Notes: generated by a model not told the origin, from the letters alone. A stretch of 64,000 bases of DNA from Siphonodentalium dalli (GCA_032622095.1 CP136068.1:159421465-159485464), one strand, 5' to 3'; shown: positions 35,181-47,843, counted from the stretch's first letter. A program made the numbers and translations.

Positions 35181-35865
35181 TGCGCACCGGTCACATTATG
35201 TCATTTGCTGTGTTTATTATAACCTAAGAATTTAACTAGAATTGAGATTTTCGCATATGGAAGTACGCAAGCACTATTTCCAGTCAGGCGAATTGACGAC
35301 CAGTGTTTACAATTGCTTGCCATTGTCTGTTCGAGATGCAATGTAGAACATTATAGCCCCGAAAGTTATGCGATCACGTGGTACAAGATAAATCAATTAA
35401 TTAGTCCACAGTGGAGATATAACACAACAACACTGACATAAAAACTAATTCGAGAGATGGACATATTTGCAAAGTCTCTCATTTACATCTGGTATACGAT
35501 ATACTCAATATCTTGTGTTTTTCGAACAGAAAATACCGCGCTGAATCGATCGGTATCGTTATCTCATTTCCCCGCCAAAATGGATATAGAACATTCTAGA
35601 ACCGAGGCGACATTATATTGTCTGTTTTCCTTTCTGCCACAAGTTAATGTAATGCTACACCTTTGACAGAACACATCTAAACGGTTTGCCCCTGGACGTG
35701 TATAGGCACAATGGTCAGGTGACTGTGGCAGTCGTTGGCAATGACAACACACGTTACAAGTTACATGTACGTGTGGCTGAATCTGTCTAGTATAACAGTT
35801 TACCCTTTTATCCTTATATGTATACTACCCATACACTCTATCAACCGCTTATATGTATATTCCAG

Positions 35866-35979
35866 ACACAGATGAATGTCTGTCTAACCCGTGCCAAAAT
35901 GGCGGATCTTGTATAGATGCAACGAACATGTACCAATGCACATGTGTGCCAGGATTCAATGGAACACACTGTGAAAATG
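35866..35979 (+). CDS. EGF-like exon 4 (calcium-binding type)
   Basis: A 114-nt phase 1-1 exon, acceptor TATATTCCAG and donor GTAAGTACT. It encodes [26 protein letters not shown] and [11 protein letters not shown], with six cysteines. It is the paralogue of the exon at 30062: the same flanking minisatellite unit lies upstream and the same relic of the exon end lies 83 bp downstream of its CCAGG. The O-fucose consensus is kept. Confidence 0.93.
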
Positions 35980-36539
35980 GTAAGTACTGTAAGTCGTTCC
36001 ATAACCACCACAGGTACATTCAATTTTAACTCCCGGTTTCAATGGAATAATATTTGAAAATGATATGCAACTCGTTCCATAATCATGACCTATGTATAAC
36101 TTCACCAATAATCGTCCAAGGGACGTAAATGTAAGCGATTCCAGTTTGGTAGGAATTGTAACGTGCCGGGGAGGGGTATCCAAAGGATGTACTACTGGGC
36201 TGAGCGAAACCCTAAACGATAGAAGCCCAAACATACAACATGGAAGCGTTTTACAATTCTTAAACTATTGGTAGAGTGGACAAATAATTTGCTACATTGG
36301 TATTAACTGGTCAACTCGTTATGCTTGATACACGCATCTCAATTGCTAAGCCGATGCCTGTCTAATAATAGCTGTAAGTGTGTTGGTTATTGCGTGTCAG
36401 CATAGTACGGCCTTTGACATTGCCGATGGACCCTGTGGGTGTCATGGTTCTCCCGCCATGTCGTCAATACCTAAGGGACCAAATGACGACTTTGAGGTGA
36501 ATTACGGACTGTTATGAGGGATTGACTATTTCGAGTAAT

Positions 36540-36945
36540 AGGAACCACTTCCGAGTAACAGAATGACTATTTCGAGTAACAGTAATGAGGAAGAGGTGTA
36601 TACGGTCATATTTCTCGCGTTTTATGCTATGAAACAATCCAAATTATACATCGTTCGAATGAATAGCCTCTCCCCTTTTTTAATATTGCAACATGTAAAC
36701 ACAACTTTTGAGAACTAAGCGTATAATTGGCCAGGAACGTCGAGTGGTGAATCATAAATTAGCAAAAAAACGAAAAACATTTCCAGTAACAGAAATGAGG
36801 AACATATATATAGGCTCAATTTTCACGCATTTTACGCAATGAAACAATACATTTTATACATCATTCGAAAGCATAGCCCCTCTCTTCTTTAATATTGCAA
36901 CATTTGAACACCACTTTAAAAATTTAGTACGACGAAAATAAGAAA
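36540..36945. repeat. Two diverged copies of an approximately 200-bp unit
   Basis: 36565-36740 and 36780-36940 share CAGTAACAG.AATGAGGAA, TTTTA(T/C)GC.ATGAAACAAT and TTTAATATTGCAACAT. The unit type is unknown. 36946-37850 has no other feature I can support. Confidence 0.75.
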
Positions 36946-37849
36946 TTACGATGAATGTTTGTCAAGCCGACGGTCTCAGAACAAACTGAGGATGAAGATG
37001 GGTAACTCTAAAATCAAGTGGCTTTTTGTTGGGTGTTATATATTTGACAATCTCTCCAGATTTCGTTGAACTAACTGTTGATAAATAGACAATACCTACA
37101 CTCTTTGTTTGAGTACCGAAATGTCTCACGAGTGTCGGGAAAGAAATATCGAATTTTCACAAGTATTCAAACAAAAACCGTTGGTGTTATTTTTACTATA
37201 TGCGCCGTATTAAGTTGCTAAGCTATGCAATATTATTACTTTTAATAGTACAACAATTGGAACAATAATCTGGAAGAATACTTCCTACTAATCATAAGTG
37301 CACAATTACCGAGATAAAGCAACAAGACTCGCGCTAGACACTGAGTCGAACCTAACCAGCTTTAAGACTCGTATCACCACAGTCGCAATATATAAATCCC
37401 ACGTGCACGGGTCACAACCTCATGGTGCCTGGTAGTACCGGCAAGCCAATCAAAAACCCCGAATTGCTGAAGACACTTGGGTGTCAAGGGTGTCTCTTTA
37501 CAATTTACGCGCGTGAGAATATCTTCGGAAAGTTGTTCGCTTGTTTTACTTCTGCCTTCTACTTATGGTGGTTCTTCTGTGCAATGACGGATTTAATTAT
37601 AAGAAACAACTTTTGTTTCGAGTTAAGATGTGGGTTATTACCGATAAGTTTGCAGACAATTTACTATAACGCACGGTTGTAGAATTTGTCTCCAAATGTT
37701 TCGCTAGTGCATGTAAACCACCGGCAAGCTACAGTGAAATATAACGAAACCACCAACAGTGGAATAACGCAATCGTATGTCACTGCATGTGGCTTCTAAG
37801 AGATACATACGAAGATCTATATTTATTATATGCTTGCCTATAAAATAGC

Positions 37850-38100
37850 GGAAAAACATCCATTACCCTGCAGGGAGCCCCACACATATATAGAAGCATA
37901 TAGAAGAGTGTCGTCTGCTCATGTTTGTCTGGGGCTCTGTATGGGTGAAATTATAAAATTGTTAAAGAATACAAGAACAAATTATTAAAATTGTAAAAAA
38001 ATGTTAGGCCAATGCATTCTCTTATATATGCGAGGCGACCTATGGTCGACTCGCATATATAAGAGAATGCATTGGCACAGGGCCGTTTCGGTAGTTTCCC
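37850..38100. mobile_element. Hybrid element: CCCTGCAGGG module plus palindrome
   Basis: ACATCCATTACCCTGCAGGG starts a module ending TATGGGTGAAATTATAAAAT, the reverse of the one at 17564-17665 and 6195-6290. An AT-rich spacer and a palindrome (38008-38076, ending GGCACAGGG) follow. It sits in the intron between EGF exons 4 and 5, and is the only palindrome copy outside the first 18 kb. Confidence 0.7.
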
Positions 38101-38601
38101 GATATTTTATAGGCAAGCATGTAATGCATAACACGTTTTGTGCATTTTTATACTACAGTTGACTGTGGTTAGCATTATTTTTGGGCAATTAATCGATGTT
38201 GATAGCTGAAGCGGAATTTCAGAAATACTGTTGTTGTTGTTGTTGATGAAATCTGATGATATGGGACCATCGAATCTGATTGAGTACCTTTAAGACAATA
38301 CATAATACAAGTATTGGTTATTTCACATTAATTATATGATAATATTCACAAATGTGCTGTCGTAACAAGCCGTTTACAAATTGACCTAGCACAATTACCC
38401 ATACGGTCATCAACCACTTATATTGGTTTGCATACATCATCAAATGGTCGTAAACAAGTTTATCTTCAAGTTGTGCGACAACAGATTGTTTTACAGCATT
38501 CCATGAAATGACCTTTTACCAAACGACATGTATGCATATAACTACGTCATTATTTGGATCATTGTTATATTTATTGTACTGTTTGTACATGTCTATTTCA
38601 G

Positions 38602-38712
38602 AAATAAATGAATGTCTGTCAGACCCGTGCCAAAATGGCGGGGCGTGTACAGATGGAGCCGACATGTACCTGTGCGCATGCGTTCCCGGATTCAATGGAA
38701 CGAACTGTGAAA
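38602..38712 (+). CDS. EGF-like exon 5 (calcium-binding type)
   Basis: A 111-nt phase 1-1 exon, acceptor GTCTATTTCAG and donor GTAAGT. It encodes INECLSDPCQNGGAC, TDGADMYLCAC and [10 protein letters not shown], with six cysteines. It is one codon shorter at its 3' end than the others. Between cysteines 2 and 3 it has CQNGGAC, with Ala replacing the Ser/Thr needed for POFUT1 O-fucosylation, so this module is predicted not to be O-fucosylated. Its introns are unrelated to the X and Y blocks. Confidence 0.92.
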
Positions 38713-38816
38713 GTAAGTAGTTTCATAACAATGGTCGTGTAATACATTTTAATATAGTTTTGACTAATTCACGTTATGTTCATGCATGTGTTATGCCATA
38801 TTGGTGGTACAATAAC

Positions 38817-39057
38817 AGTGGCGGTTCCAGAAAATTTTAAAAGTGGGGGGCGCGCTATGTATTGTTGTATATATGATGCGTAGAATCATCCGAGCGGCGA
38901 AGCAGCGAGTGTTGGAGAACACGAGAGGGGGGATTAACCCCCATCTGGTAGGTGGGGGTCCGGGAAATGTTGCGTATACTACATTCAAAACGACGCGTGT
39001 TCCTGTGTTCTGGGCCCAGGTTATATTGCTTTATATTAGGTCTATATGGAACGAGTG
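38817..39057. mobile_element. Short hAT-like MITE with 8-bp TSD ACAATAAC
   Basis: ACAATAAC at 38809-38816 is repeated exactly at 39058-39065. The ends AGTGGCGGTTCC (CAGTGGCGGTTCC counting the shared C) and GGAACGAGTG are imperfect inverted repeats. The CAGTGGCGG start is common in hAT-type MITEs. It lies in the intron after EGF exon 5. Confidence 0.65.
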
Positions 39058-40079
39058 ACAATAACATTCAGTAAAATTACGGTATACTATGCATGAAGGC
39101 GCTGGACATGGCATGTAATAAGCCCCCGGAATCACCGGGTCGCCTATGGTTTGGGCTGGTGCATGGGAGAATATTTTGTAATTCATAATGAATAGTCGCA
39201 AAATCATGGCCTTCTAGACAGTACTAGTATATAGCTCTAGGTGTTTCGGCTGGCAATACAATGCATCTATATCCAACCACTTAATTCCTCCATTGCCCAT
39301 GCTGATGTTTTTCAGTTTTACTTCTAATAACCATCAGCTTCATGATACACCAGCAAAATAAGTCATAAATACAAGCAAAATGGGTGGTCCGATCACACTC
39401 CAATCATGTACTCGTTTTATTAGAATAAACACAGTTTTTCACCAAAAAAATATATGACACCGGACTGATTGACTAGTATTCCAATCCCCTATTCATCTAC
39501 ATTCTGGTTCATCCATAATGGTAATTAAAATATTGTATGTAGATTAATATATGTTGTGTAAATGTTTGGGTTATGCATACATATTTGTTCAGTCAATCAA
39601 CTGACTAATGACGATAACGACACATGAAAACCGATGTTTTGAAGGACTCGTGACTTTTTTTAATAAGCAATGGCAGATGCGTAGTCGTCGTGACCTAAAT
39701 ATGTCTTATTATCACACATTTGTTCCAATTAGGGTGGCACATGTGATGGAAGATATAACCAATTTTAAATGCCATGCATATATACCATTGGAAATGAACC
39801 ATCAATGTATTTCTATAATAATTTGAAAATATACTATGTATACGGTACATGTATACCATAGTAGAATGGCGTATGCGCCTTTAGATAACCTCTTTACGAC
39901 GATACTGCCGCCAGTGCGTTTTATAGTCCGAGCGTTGATCGAATACATTGTATAACCTAGAGTGCACTGTAGTCGACTCATGTTTATCATTCATTTGTTC
40001 TTTACATAAGATGGAATTGTCTACATTTTGAATCCGCTGTTAGAATTGCTATATTTATTGAAACTTTGTGATTAAACTT

Positions 40080-40215
40080 CGGGCGCCCAAAACTTGGCGC
40101 CGGGCGAGATATTTTCCGACACCCAGAAACAAAATCTCGCAGAAATTTGTTGCTCTGCATGGCGAAAAATAGGCCGGGGCCCACGTCTCGGGATGTTGGA
40201 TTCGCCCCTTGCATG
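40080..40215 (-). repeat. GC-rich short interspersed repeat, copy 1
   Basis: On the minus strand it starts CAAGGGGCGAATCCAACATC and ends TTGGGCGCCCGAAG. A sister copy lies at 40343-40449 in the same orientation. It is much GC-richer than its surroundings and has no ORF of note. Confidence 0.7.
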
Positions 40216-40342
40216 CATATCGCATGGAATACCAAATTGAAGTAATTTCAACCCACAGTTAAAATAACTATACGTTTGAGTAATGTAACACATGTAAACT
40301 GCTGTATTTGCATGCATGTTAGAAATATTCAGTGCGGAATCT

Positions 40343-40449
40343 TCGGGCGCCCGAGACAATTTAATGGCGCCAGGACACCTCGTAAAAATTCCTTGCTCTG
40401 GCGAAAATAGGGGCACGCGCCGGGGGCGCCCCCATTGGATCCGCCCTTG
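40343..40449 (-). repeat. GC-rich short interspersed repeat, copy 2
   Basis: Minus strand CAAGGGCGGATCCAATGGGG to CTCGGGCGCCCGAAG. It matches 40080-40215 in both terminal blocks and in TTTTCGCCA..GAGCAA. The CAAGGGCGGATCC start resembles hAT-type termini, but no target duplication was confirmed. Confidence 0.7.
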
Positions 40450-41155
40450 AATAAATGTATACATACATCCACCAATCGTAAACTAGTCTATAGTAGTTCA
40501 CCGCTTGAATACCTAGGCTCGGTCGTGCATTCACCGAAGACGAGAAAGCGCCCATATTAGATACTGCTGGACGTTATATGGATATTTTAGAGATCTACGA
40601 GCCCGGAATATTTAGACCCGCCCACCAAGTGGGTGATTTCCCCCCTGCGCTAAGCTCTTATATCACTACGCAAGCCGATAATACACGTGTGCCTTACTAA
40701 TAAATATGAGGCCGGGTTTATGTGATAAAATAATTTGCTAACTGGTACAAGCACTTCATTGTTCCCAACTGTTTGGGAATATACCAATCTGACATTCCCA
40801 TATCGCATATGTAATGGTTGGATATGTCCAACTGGTTTCTACTAAAATATATTAGGAGGGAGCTTAATAATGTTTGAGATACCATAATAACATCTGCATC
40901 AGGCTTGTGACACTTTCCATGATACAATGGGAAGGGAAATATAACATGAGGGAATAGTGTATGCAGAGAAATACAAATTATGACATCATGCACTCCTAGA
41001 AACCACAGTAACCAAACGAGTTTGCATGGGTTTTCATTGTGTACAATTATTATTTAAGAGGTATTAATTGTGAACCTGTATCATGCATGGGTATTTCATT
41101 GTGTGTATATATAGTGGGCACTCCATTGTGTGCATTCATGAGTTATGAACTGTTG

Positions 41156-41395
41156 TGTACATTTATTGTGCATGGGTTCTAAACTGTTTTTCATTTTTTT
41201 AGATTTATTATTAGTGAGTTATTCATTATTCTTCATTTTGAACATTTATTATCCATGGGTTCTTCATTGTGTAAATTCGTGAGCAGTTAAGTGTTATTTG
41301 TTTGTACATTTAATGTGCAAGGGTTCTACACTGCTTTTCATTTTGTAGGTTTATTATTAGTGAGTTATTCACTCTTCTTCATTGTGTACATTTCA
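41156..41395. repeat. Intronic direct duplication (147-bp period) ending at an acceptor
   Basis: TGTACATTTA(T/A)TGTGCA(T/A)GGGTTCTA, CTG.TTTTCATTTT and TTTATTATTAGTGAGTTATTCA occur at 41156 and 41303. The second copy ends CATTTCAG, the acceptor of the terminal exon, while the equivalent in the first copy (GAACATTTATT) has no AG. Confidence 0.8.
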
Positions 41396-41396
41396 G

Positions 41397-41725
41397 TTTA
41401 TTCTGCCCATGCATTACACTGGGAAGGGGAATACAGCGAGGACGGAACAATGCATCCAGAGACATGGGACATCCAATTCAACCCAAATGGAACAATTCAG
41501 GGAACAGGCGAGGACGTCGGTTATTGTAATTTTTTCGTCACTGGGTCCTGGATCCGAATCCCTGTGATCGAGGTCAACACAGTCTGCTATGGAACTCACG
41601 TCGGTGAAGAAACTCACGGCGAAATGACATTCGACAATACAATGATGACGATGACCGGATGGTGGTGCAACCCAGCCGATTGTTCGGTCCCAAAGCAGAA
41701 ATTACAAACAATGTCGCTTATGTAA
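41397..41725 (+). CDS. Terminal exon: small Trp/Gly-rich beta-type domain
   Basis: The acceptor GTGTACATTTCAG enters in phase 1, the phase needed after the EGF exons, and the frame runs 109 codons to TAA at 41723. Visible motifs are HWEGEYSEDGT, WDIQFNPNGTIQGTGEDVG, a YCNFFVTGSW strand, CYGTHVGEETHGEMTF and MTMTGWWCNPADC. Alternating polar and hydrophobic strands with conserved W and G suggest a calycin-like beta-barrel. Fibropellins combine EGF modules with a C-terminal avidin-like barrel, but I see no avidin signature, so this is a structural analogy only. Coding with a good codon pattern is likely. TTAT/GTAAGC near the stop could alternatively be a donor. Confidence 0.75.
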
Positions 41726-42605
41726 GCAACAGGTCTGTACTCATTTTGGTTGAAACGTAGCTATGTAGTAGTGAGTCTTGAGGTTTTTTGGGGGGGGGGG
41801 GTGGGTGGTGGTATTACCACAAGCACAATTACGTCAGTCTCACCCAATCGCAGCATCATCAGGAAAGCGATGTGTCCTACCAAACGATTGTTGGCATGCC
41901 TTTACGTGGTAGGTTCATCATATTGCTAAAATAGCGCTTAAACATTGTCTTTTATACTGTTATAATGCAAAAATTATGTTGGTCACACATAACTGACTCT
42001 TGCTGGTGGTAATATATATCCCCAAAATACGCCATTCTCACTACTGTATGGCTGTGGCATCTGTGTTTTAACCCGAACTGGTGTGCAACATGTGGGTAAT
42101 TCATTATAACAATTTAACTGTTCAAAAGTAATCAGCTTTATGCTCCCCTCTCCACCCTTCTCTATATAATCAGTATTAGTTTACAGCTCACTATTGCACT
42201 CATGTTAAAACCCATGGGCTCCACCCCTTTTACTACCTTATCAGGCATCATTATTTTGTCCAACACCTCATTAATACAATAACAGATCGGGGTTTGAATG
42301 ACATGATCACTCGATCTTACGACCATATTACGATCATCTTGGTCGCTTCGCGCCCAACTACGCAATTGATGTCGCTCGTTTAAGAAAGGATTCTTGAGAT
42401 GAACACGAAAGGTACCATTGTTTGTTGTACATTCGATTGAAGTTTTCATATCGACATAATTTTAGAACACATTTCATGCATTGTGTTGCACGGTGTACGA
42501 TAATATACGTCTTAGCTGTTTGTAAAACATTTATGTCACCAAACAGAATAAAAATAGCTGCCTGGACTAAAAATCGCGTTCAATAAATGTTGAATAAACT
42601 ATTTC

Positions 42606-42623
42606 TACTCAACGAGTTGAGTA
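42606..42623. repeat. Small perfect inverted repeat
   Basis: TACTCAAC, then GA, then GTTGAGTA. It stands within otherwise unremarkable DNA; 41726-43140 holds no gene I can support. Confidence 0.7.
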
Positions 42624-43200
42624 AACGTTTTACTTAACATTGGAAGTTAAACTGCTCCACAATAGACTGGTTTTGCTCAACAGTTTTGTGAATATTTAAC
42701 AACTTAACAAAATGTGCAAAATGTGGAGAAGTTAAGACAAAGAGTTGGCTCTAGAAATATTGGTATATAGTATTATCGAAACTGAACTGGATGTTGTATT
42801 CGAATCAGAATCTGAAACATCGGGGAATTCCCAACATAGTAAACAATAATGTATATGTGCATTTGTGTCCTAGTTAATATAACCCTAACAGTCTTGAACT
42901 GTTTGATAGAAATGCAGGGAATTTTCTCATATTTAATTTATATCATAATATTTTCCAATTTTAAATGTATGTAACAGAACAAACTATTTTGATAACTGCC
43001 ATGTAGTTCTACTATGGATATAAATGTGTAGCCTGTGAAATTGCGTTTGGAAATGTACACCCACAGTACAAATTTATACACAGAGCAGGGTGTAAAGAAG
43101 AATTTTACAATTTAGGTGTTATACAGAAAATATTATAGGCAATTATGGTATAAATACTGTGTATTACATAGTGTTTAATACATAGTGTTTAATACATAGT

Positions 43201-43503
43201 GTGTATTACTTTGTTCGCACCTTCATTCCGTGTTACTTTCTTATTGGTCAAGACAATGGCCAAATTGCATCGCAATTATATGGACAAAAGTTTACACCTT
43301 CAACTATTGCATGGGTCGTTCGTTGCATGGGCCTGTTGTGCATAACATTTTCAATGTGGAACATGATGTTTAGCAACCGCGGTGTCAAAGCCGTTCCCGG
43401 CGCAACTGAAACCACCACCCACCTGATTCAACACGCTTCACAGCAGAGAAAAATACAACCAAAGTATAATACAAACAAGATCGGAAAATTTAGATATACA
43501 TGA
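43201..43503 (+). CDS. Uncertain ORF with one membrane-like segment
   Basis: A 100-codon ORF whose middle reads GQDNGQIASQLYGQKFTPST, then IAWVVRCMGLLCITFSMW, which would be one transmembrane helix. The first codons overlap short CATAGTGTTTAATA direct repeats, so the start is doubtful; an acceptor at TTGGTCAAG (about 43252) is possible. Composition is more protein-like than its neighbours, but I do not recognise a family. It could be an exon or a decayed copy. Confidence 0.25.
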   Translation: MYYFVRTFIPCYFLIGQDNGQIASQLYGQKFTPSTIAWVVRCMGLLCITFSMWNMMFSNRGVKAVPGATETTTHLIQHASQQRKIQPKYNTNKIGKFRYT

Positions 43504-44592
43504 TGACGATTACGATTACTGATTACATTTTTTCAATGTAATCGATTACGATTACAATTACTTTAGTAAATCTGATTACAATTGTTAGTTTCCAACCATT
43601 TTGATAGCATAGGAATAAATAATGAAATAATTCAAATTAATATATCAAATTTGATTGAATAAAGAGACCACTGCATACCATGGAAACAAGAAACGACTGA
43701 AACAATAGAAAGATGCAAGCAATAACATATAACTTTTTTACATTTACATGTACTGGAAAGGTTTCAACATGAGGTTATGCACCAACTTATTGGGAATACA
43801 TTATGTTTTATGTGTGTTTATTTATGTTAATTTATTTTAATATATTTTTAACTTTCTTACACGCATTCAAACTAACGCATAATATTTATGAAAATATCAC
43901 CAGAAACAATTATAAATTATTTGCATGTTCTGTTAGATTCAATACCCAACACAATGAAGATAACACTAAGATTTATTTGATGATCATCCGTTGTTAATCC
44001 TGATGAGGATTAAATGAGGCTTAACTCCATGAGTGCAGTAAATGACAAACCAGCTAATTATGTCTAGCGATGTACATCACACCTGCTTTGTTCAGTTAAT
44101 TAGCCCTATTGTACAAGTGTGACTATACATCCATTGTCTGCAGCAGTCCCAACTATATTTAATCCTAATTGAAGTTGGCTAGTCTATTTATTCATATTAG
44201 AACATTTCATTGTCTGTATCACAAGTTTATTGCCATTCATGCTGTATTCAACAATTGTGTGTTGTTATCTGTGTCCATTGCCAGAATGTACATACACATT
44301 GTACCACTAACATAACACATGACATACTTGTACTAACTTTCTAATATGTTGTTTGTATCTTTGCACACCCCACAGTATGAGACTATGCGTATCCAATAGC
44401 CATCCATATGGATATTTTAGTAAAAGTAATCAAAAATAATCAAAATGTAATCATGATTACAGGTACATTTGAAAGTAATCGATTACGATTACGATTACTT
44501 GTAATCAAGAAATGCCATGATTACTGATTACAGACGATTACTTAAAATTTTGTAATCGATTACTTTGATTACGATTACTGATTACGATTACC
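43504..44592. mobile_element. Element bounded by GATTACGATTAC-rich ends
   Basis: Both ends are dense in GTAATCGATTAC and GATTACGATTACTGATTAC (43504-43590 and 44425-44592), while the 830 bp between are ordinary AT-rich DNA. Subterminal repeats of this kind are common in non-autonomous hAT-type elements. No target duplication was found, so class and exact ends are provisional. A short ORF at 43803-43997 is not convincing. Confidence 0.5.
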
Positions 44593-44984
44593 CCCATTCA
44601 ATTGATGGGATTCCCTCCTTTTCATTGGAGGGTGGTGAAGCACGCGCGTGATTTCATTTGTTTATGGCCTAACATATCACTTCACAGATCAAATTTCAAT
44701 GACGCGTTGACAAGTTTCCCACTCATTGTGAAACTCAGCTATTGTTGGAAAACTGAATACAGGCGATATACATGTATCCATAATTCATTTTGCTCATTGC
44801 AATCTTCGATTTTTTATTAGTCAACGATGCTCATGCCTGATTATTCTTTCGCATCTTCTTGTATTTATTACTATTTCTAAATACTACGATTATCACAAAC
44901 ATTTAGTCCGCCAGGAATGCACTTCATATTTGAAAACGGTTTATTACGTGAATTAGGAATGACGCGTCGTCGTCTTAAAAGGGC

Positions 44985-45946
44985 AATATAATGGACACAT
45001 CTAGAGACGTGCATCCGTTAGGATATAATGGACACATCTAGAGACGTGCATCCGTTATGATATAATGGACACATCTAGAGACGTGCATCTGTTAGAATAT
45101 AATGGACACATCTAGAGACGTGCATCCGTTAGGATATAATGGACACATCTAGAGACGTGCATCCGTTAGGATATAATGGACACATCTAGAGACGTGCATC
45201 CGTTATGATATAATGGACACATCTAGAGACGTACATCCGTTAGGATATAATGGACACATCTAGAGACGTGCATCCGTTAGGATATAATGGACACATCTAG
45301 AGACGTGCATCCGTTAGGATATAATGGACACATCTAGAGACGTGCATCCGTTAGGATATAATGGACACATCTAGAGACGTGCATCCGTTAGGATATAATG
45401 GACACATCTAGAGACGTGCATCCGTTAGGATATAATGGACACATCTAGAGACGTGCATCCGTTAGGATATAATGGACACATCTAGAGACGTGCATCCGTT
45501 AGGATATAATGGACACATCTAGAGACGTACATCCGTTAGGATATAATGGACACATCTAGAGACGTGCATCGTTAGGATATAATGGACACATCTAGAGACG
45601 TGCATCCGTTAGGATATAATAGACACATCTAGAGACGTGCATCCGTTAGGATATAATGGACACATCTAGAGACGTACATCCGTTAGGATATAATGGACAC
45701 ATCTAGAGACGTGCATCGTTAGGATATAATGGACACATCTAGAGACGTGCATCCGTTAGGATATAATGGACACATCTAGAGACGTGCATCCGTTAGGATA
45801 TAATGGACACATATAGAGACGTGCATCCGTTAGGATATAATGGACACATCTAGAGACGTGCATCGTTAGGATATAATGGACACATCTAGAGACGTGCATC
45901 CGTTAGGATATAATGGACACATCTAGAGACGTGCATCCGTTAGGAT
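44985..45946. repeat. 37-bp minisatellite, about 26 copies
   Basis: The unit is ATATAATGGACACATCTAGA followed by GACGTGCATCCGTTAGG. Most copies differ by at most one base. Recurrent variants are GTACATC, a one-base-shorter GCATCGTTAGG, and CATATAGAG. The unit contains TCTAGA, and no reading frame stays open through all units. Confidence 0.97.
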
Positions 45947-46893
45947 TATCGTCGGTTTTTCAAAGAGAATGATTGGAGCTATAGTTACACCGGAGTTGAT
46001 AAATTGTTGTGTCAACGGAATTTTCAGTGCACCATAAGCATTGTCACAGAAAGACTTACTCAGGCCGTAATATGTCGCCTGACAAGATTCAATGACCAAT
46101 GAATGTTCTTTAGAATGAAAAAAATAATGAGCGTCCTTTGTAATAATTGTTTTAATATGGAGGAAATAAAGAGTGTGTCTTCCTATACAACGCACTAAAT
46201 ACGGTGTTGTCAAAATGTGTCTCCTACGAGTTAAATCTCACCACCACGTTGGTCACTATTAATCCACCCACCATGTAGGTTGGTTTGACCTGCAGTTGTT
46301 AGTCACCGTAACATACACTGACTAATTTATTTCCATAGGTCATGTCCATATGAAAAACTCCATATTCTGAATTCGATGTCTGAAATATTTATTCAATTCC
46401 ACTCAATAATGTAACATGACGACACACATTCTCATATTCCAATATTGAACTGTTATGTCCAGTACAAATTTTATTATTTACAAAACGAGTCCAGTTAATT
46501 CGGTCTGGACCGAACCTTTGGAAGTTTTATTTCGCTCGGCCACACGCATGTGTGGAGAACTATAGGAGAAAATGTTAACAGAATTGAAAACAATATATCT
46601 TTGCAAGAAAAATTATATTATGTACACGTTTTATGGGTCGATTCAAATAAAAATTGGTGTGATTTGAATGTGATTGTTGATGGCGCCAATAATTTGATCT
46701 TCGCTTTCCACATGCAGCGCAACGGAACATATTCATTGGACGAGCAGGTAGTTGCGAGTGTTTGTCTATAAACACATGGTTCTGTTACATTTTGTATGCC
46801 TATTTACAAAACAAAGCGCACATACGCGACAATAATATACAGTGTACTCGGTATGTATGATTCGTATAAAGCAGCATCTGTCTATTATTTTAT

Positions 46894-47090
46894 ATTATTT
46901 CTGTTTATGGAGGTTTTAGTGGATGTCACTATTTTAACAGCTATACACACCGCTATGGCCGCCCGTATCTTTAACGACGATAAACCCGAGATTATTTCTG
47001 TTTATGGAGGTTTTAGTGGATGTGACTATTTTAACAGCTATACGTACCACCGCTATGGTCGTCCGTATCTTTAACGACGATAAACCCGAG
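46894..47090. repeat. Tandem duplication of about 97-100 bp
   Basis: ATTATTTCTGTTTATGGAGG starts copies at 46894 and 46991, each ending AACGACGATAAACCCGAG. They differ by a few substitutions and a 3-bp insertion in the second copy. Confidence 0.93.
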
Positions 47091-47383
47091 ATAAGCCATT
47101 ACCATTAACCATTCTCATAATCCCAAATATTCTGATCAATATACATAATTATTCTGAGCTGTATACTACTCTGCCATGTGCTGCGTCGTGAAGGGAAACA
47201 AGTGGGTAAATCATTGCTTGAATGTTCCGACCCACGTTTGCAATGCCTGGGTATAACAATTAATTGGGTTTAGTGCGCTTTTGTTTTGGGCTTGCAGTTC
47301 AAGCTACCTACTATGCATTTGAAACATCGACCTCAGCTGACAGTTAATCTGAAGAGTCATTATAGTGAGGAAATATCACGATC

Positions 47384-47843
47384 TATATGTTACAAACATC
47401 TAGTTATTTTCCATAGGCGACAGTGTTAACTAGAAGTCCCGCCGGCCATGGGCTAAGCCTATTTTAACTTCAAGTGGTCAATTTGCCCTTAGAACGTCAT
47501 CCTCTGCACCAGTATGTGACAACAAACGCGCCCTTTTCGGTATTTTTTTCAAACCTAATCTTGCATTTCCACAACTACCCCATTTATTGCACAAACATCA
47601 GCAGCATAAAAATACCCATACCCCTTCCATAACTTCGGGACGCCATCAGACTCTTCCTAGACATCTAAATATACATGATCGCCATTTTTACGTATGCTAT
47701 GATTTTCTGTTCCCGGTTAGGGAAATTTCCCTCAATCATTATCAACCAATCAGCAACCATATTTTGTTTTTATGCTGACTCGAGTTTCCCTACACAAATT
47801 CAAGAAGCGTAACTCTATATAATTAGTTGCCTGTAACCTATAA
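47384..47843. repeat. 450-bp dispersed repeat, copy 1
   Basis: Matches 62482-62930 in the same orientation at about 90% identity: TTATTTTCCATAGGCGACAG, TTAGAACGTCATCCTCTGCA, TACATGATCGCCATTTTTAC and CTCTATATAATTAGTTGC. Neither boundary shows inverted termini or a target duplication that I can see. The CTATATAATTAG near the end resembles a TATA element. Confidence 0.9.

Noticed and set aside
41397..41725. Naming the terminal domain avidin
   Set aside because: The EGF context suggests it, but the avidin signature and key biotin-site pattern are not visible.
43201..43503. Assigning the membrane-like ORF to a known transmembrane family
   Set aside because: Only one hydrophobic stretch resembles anything; similarity is too weak to name.
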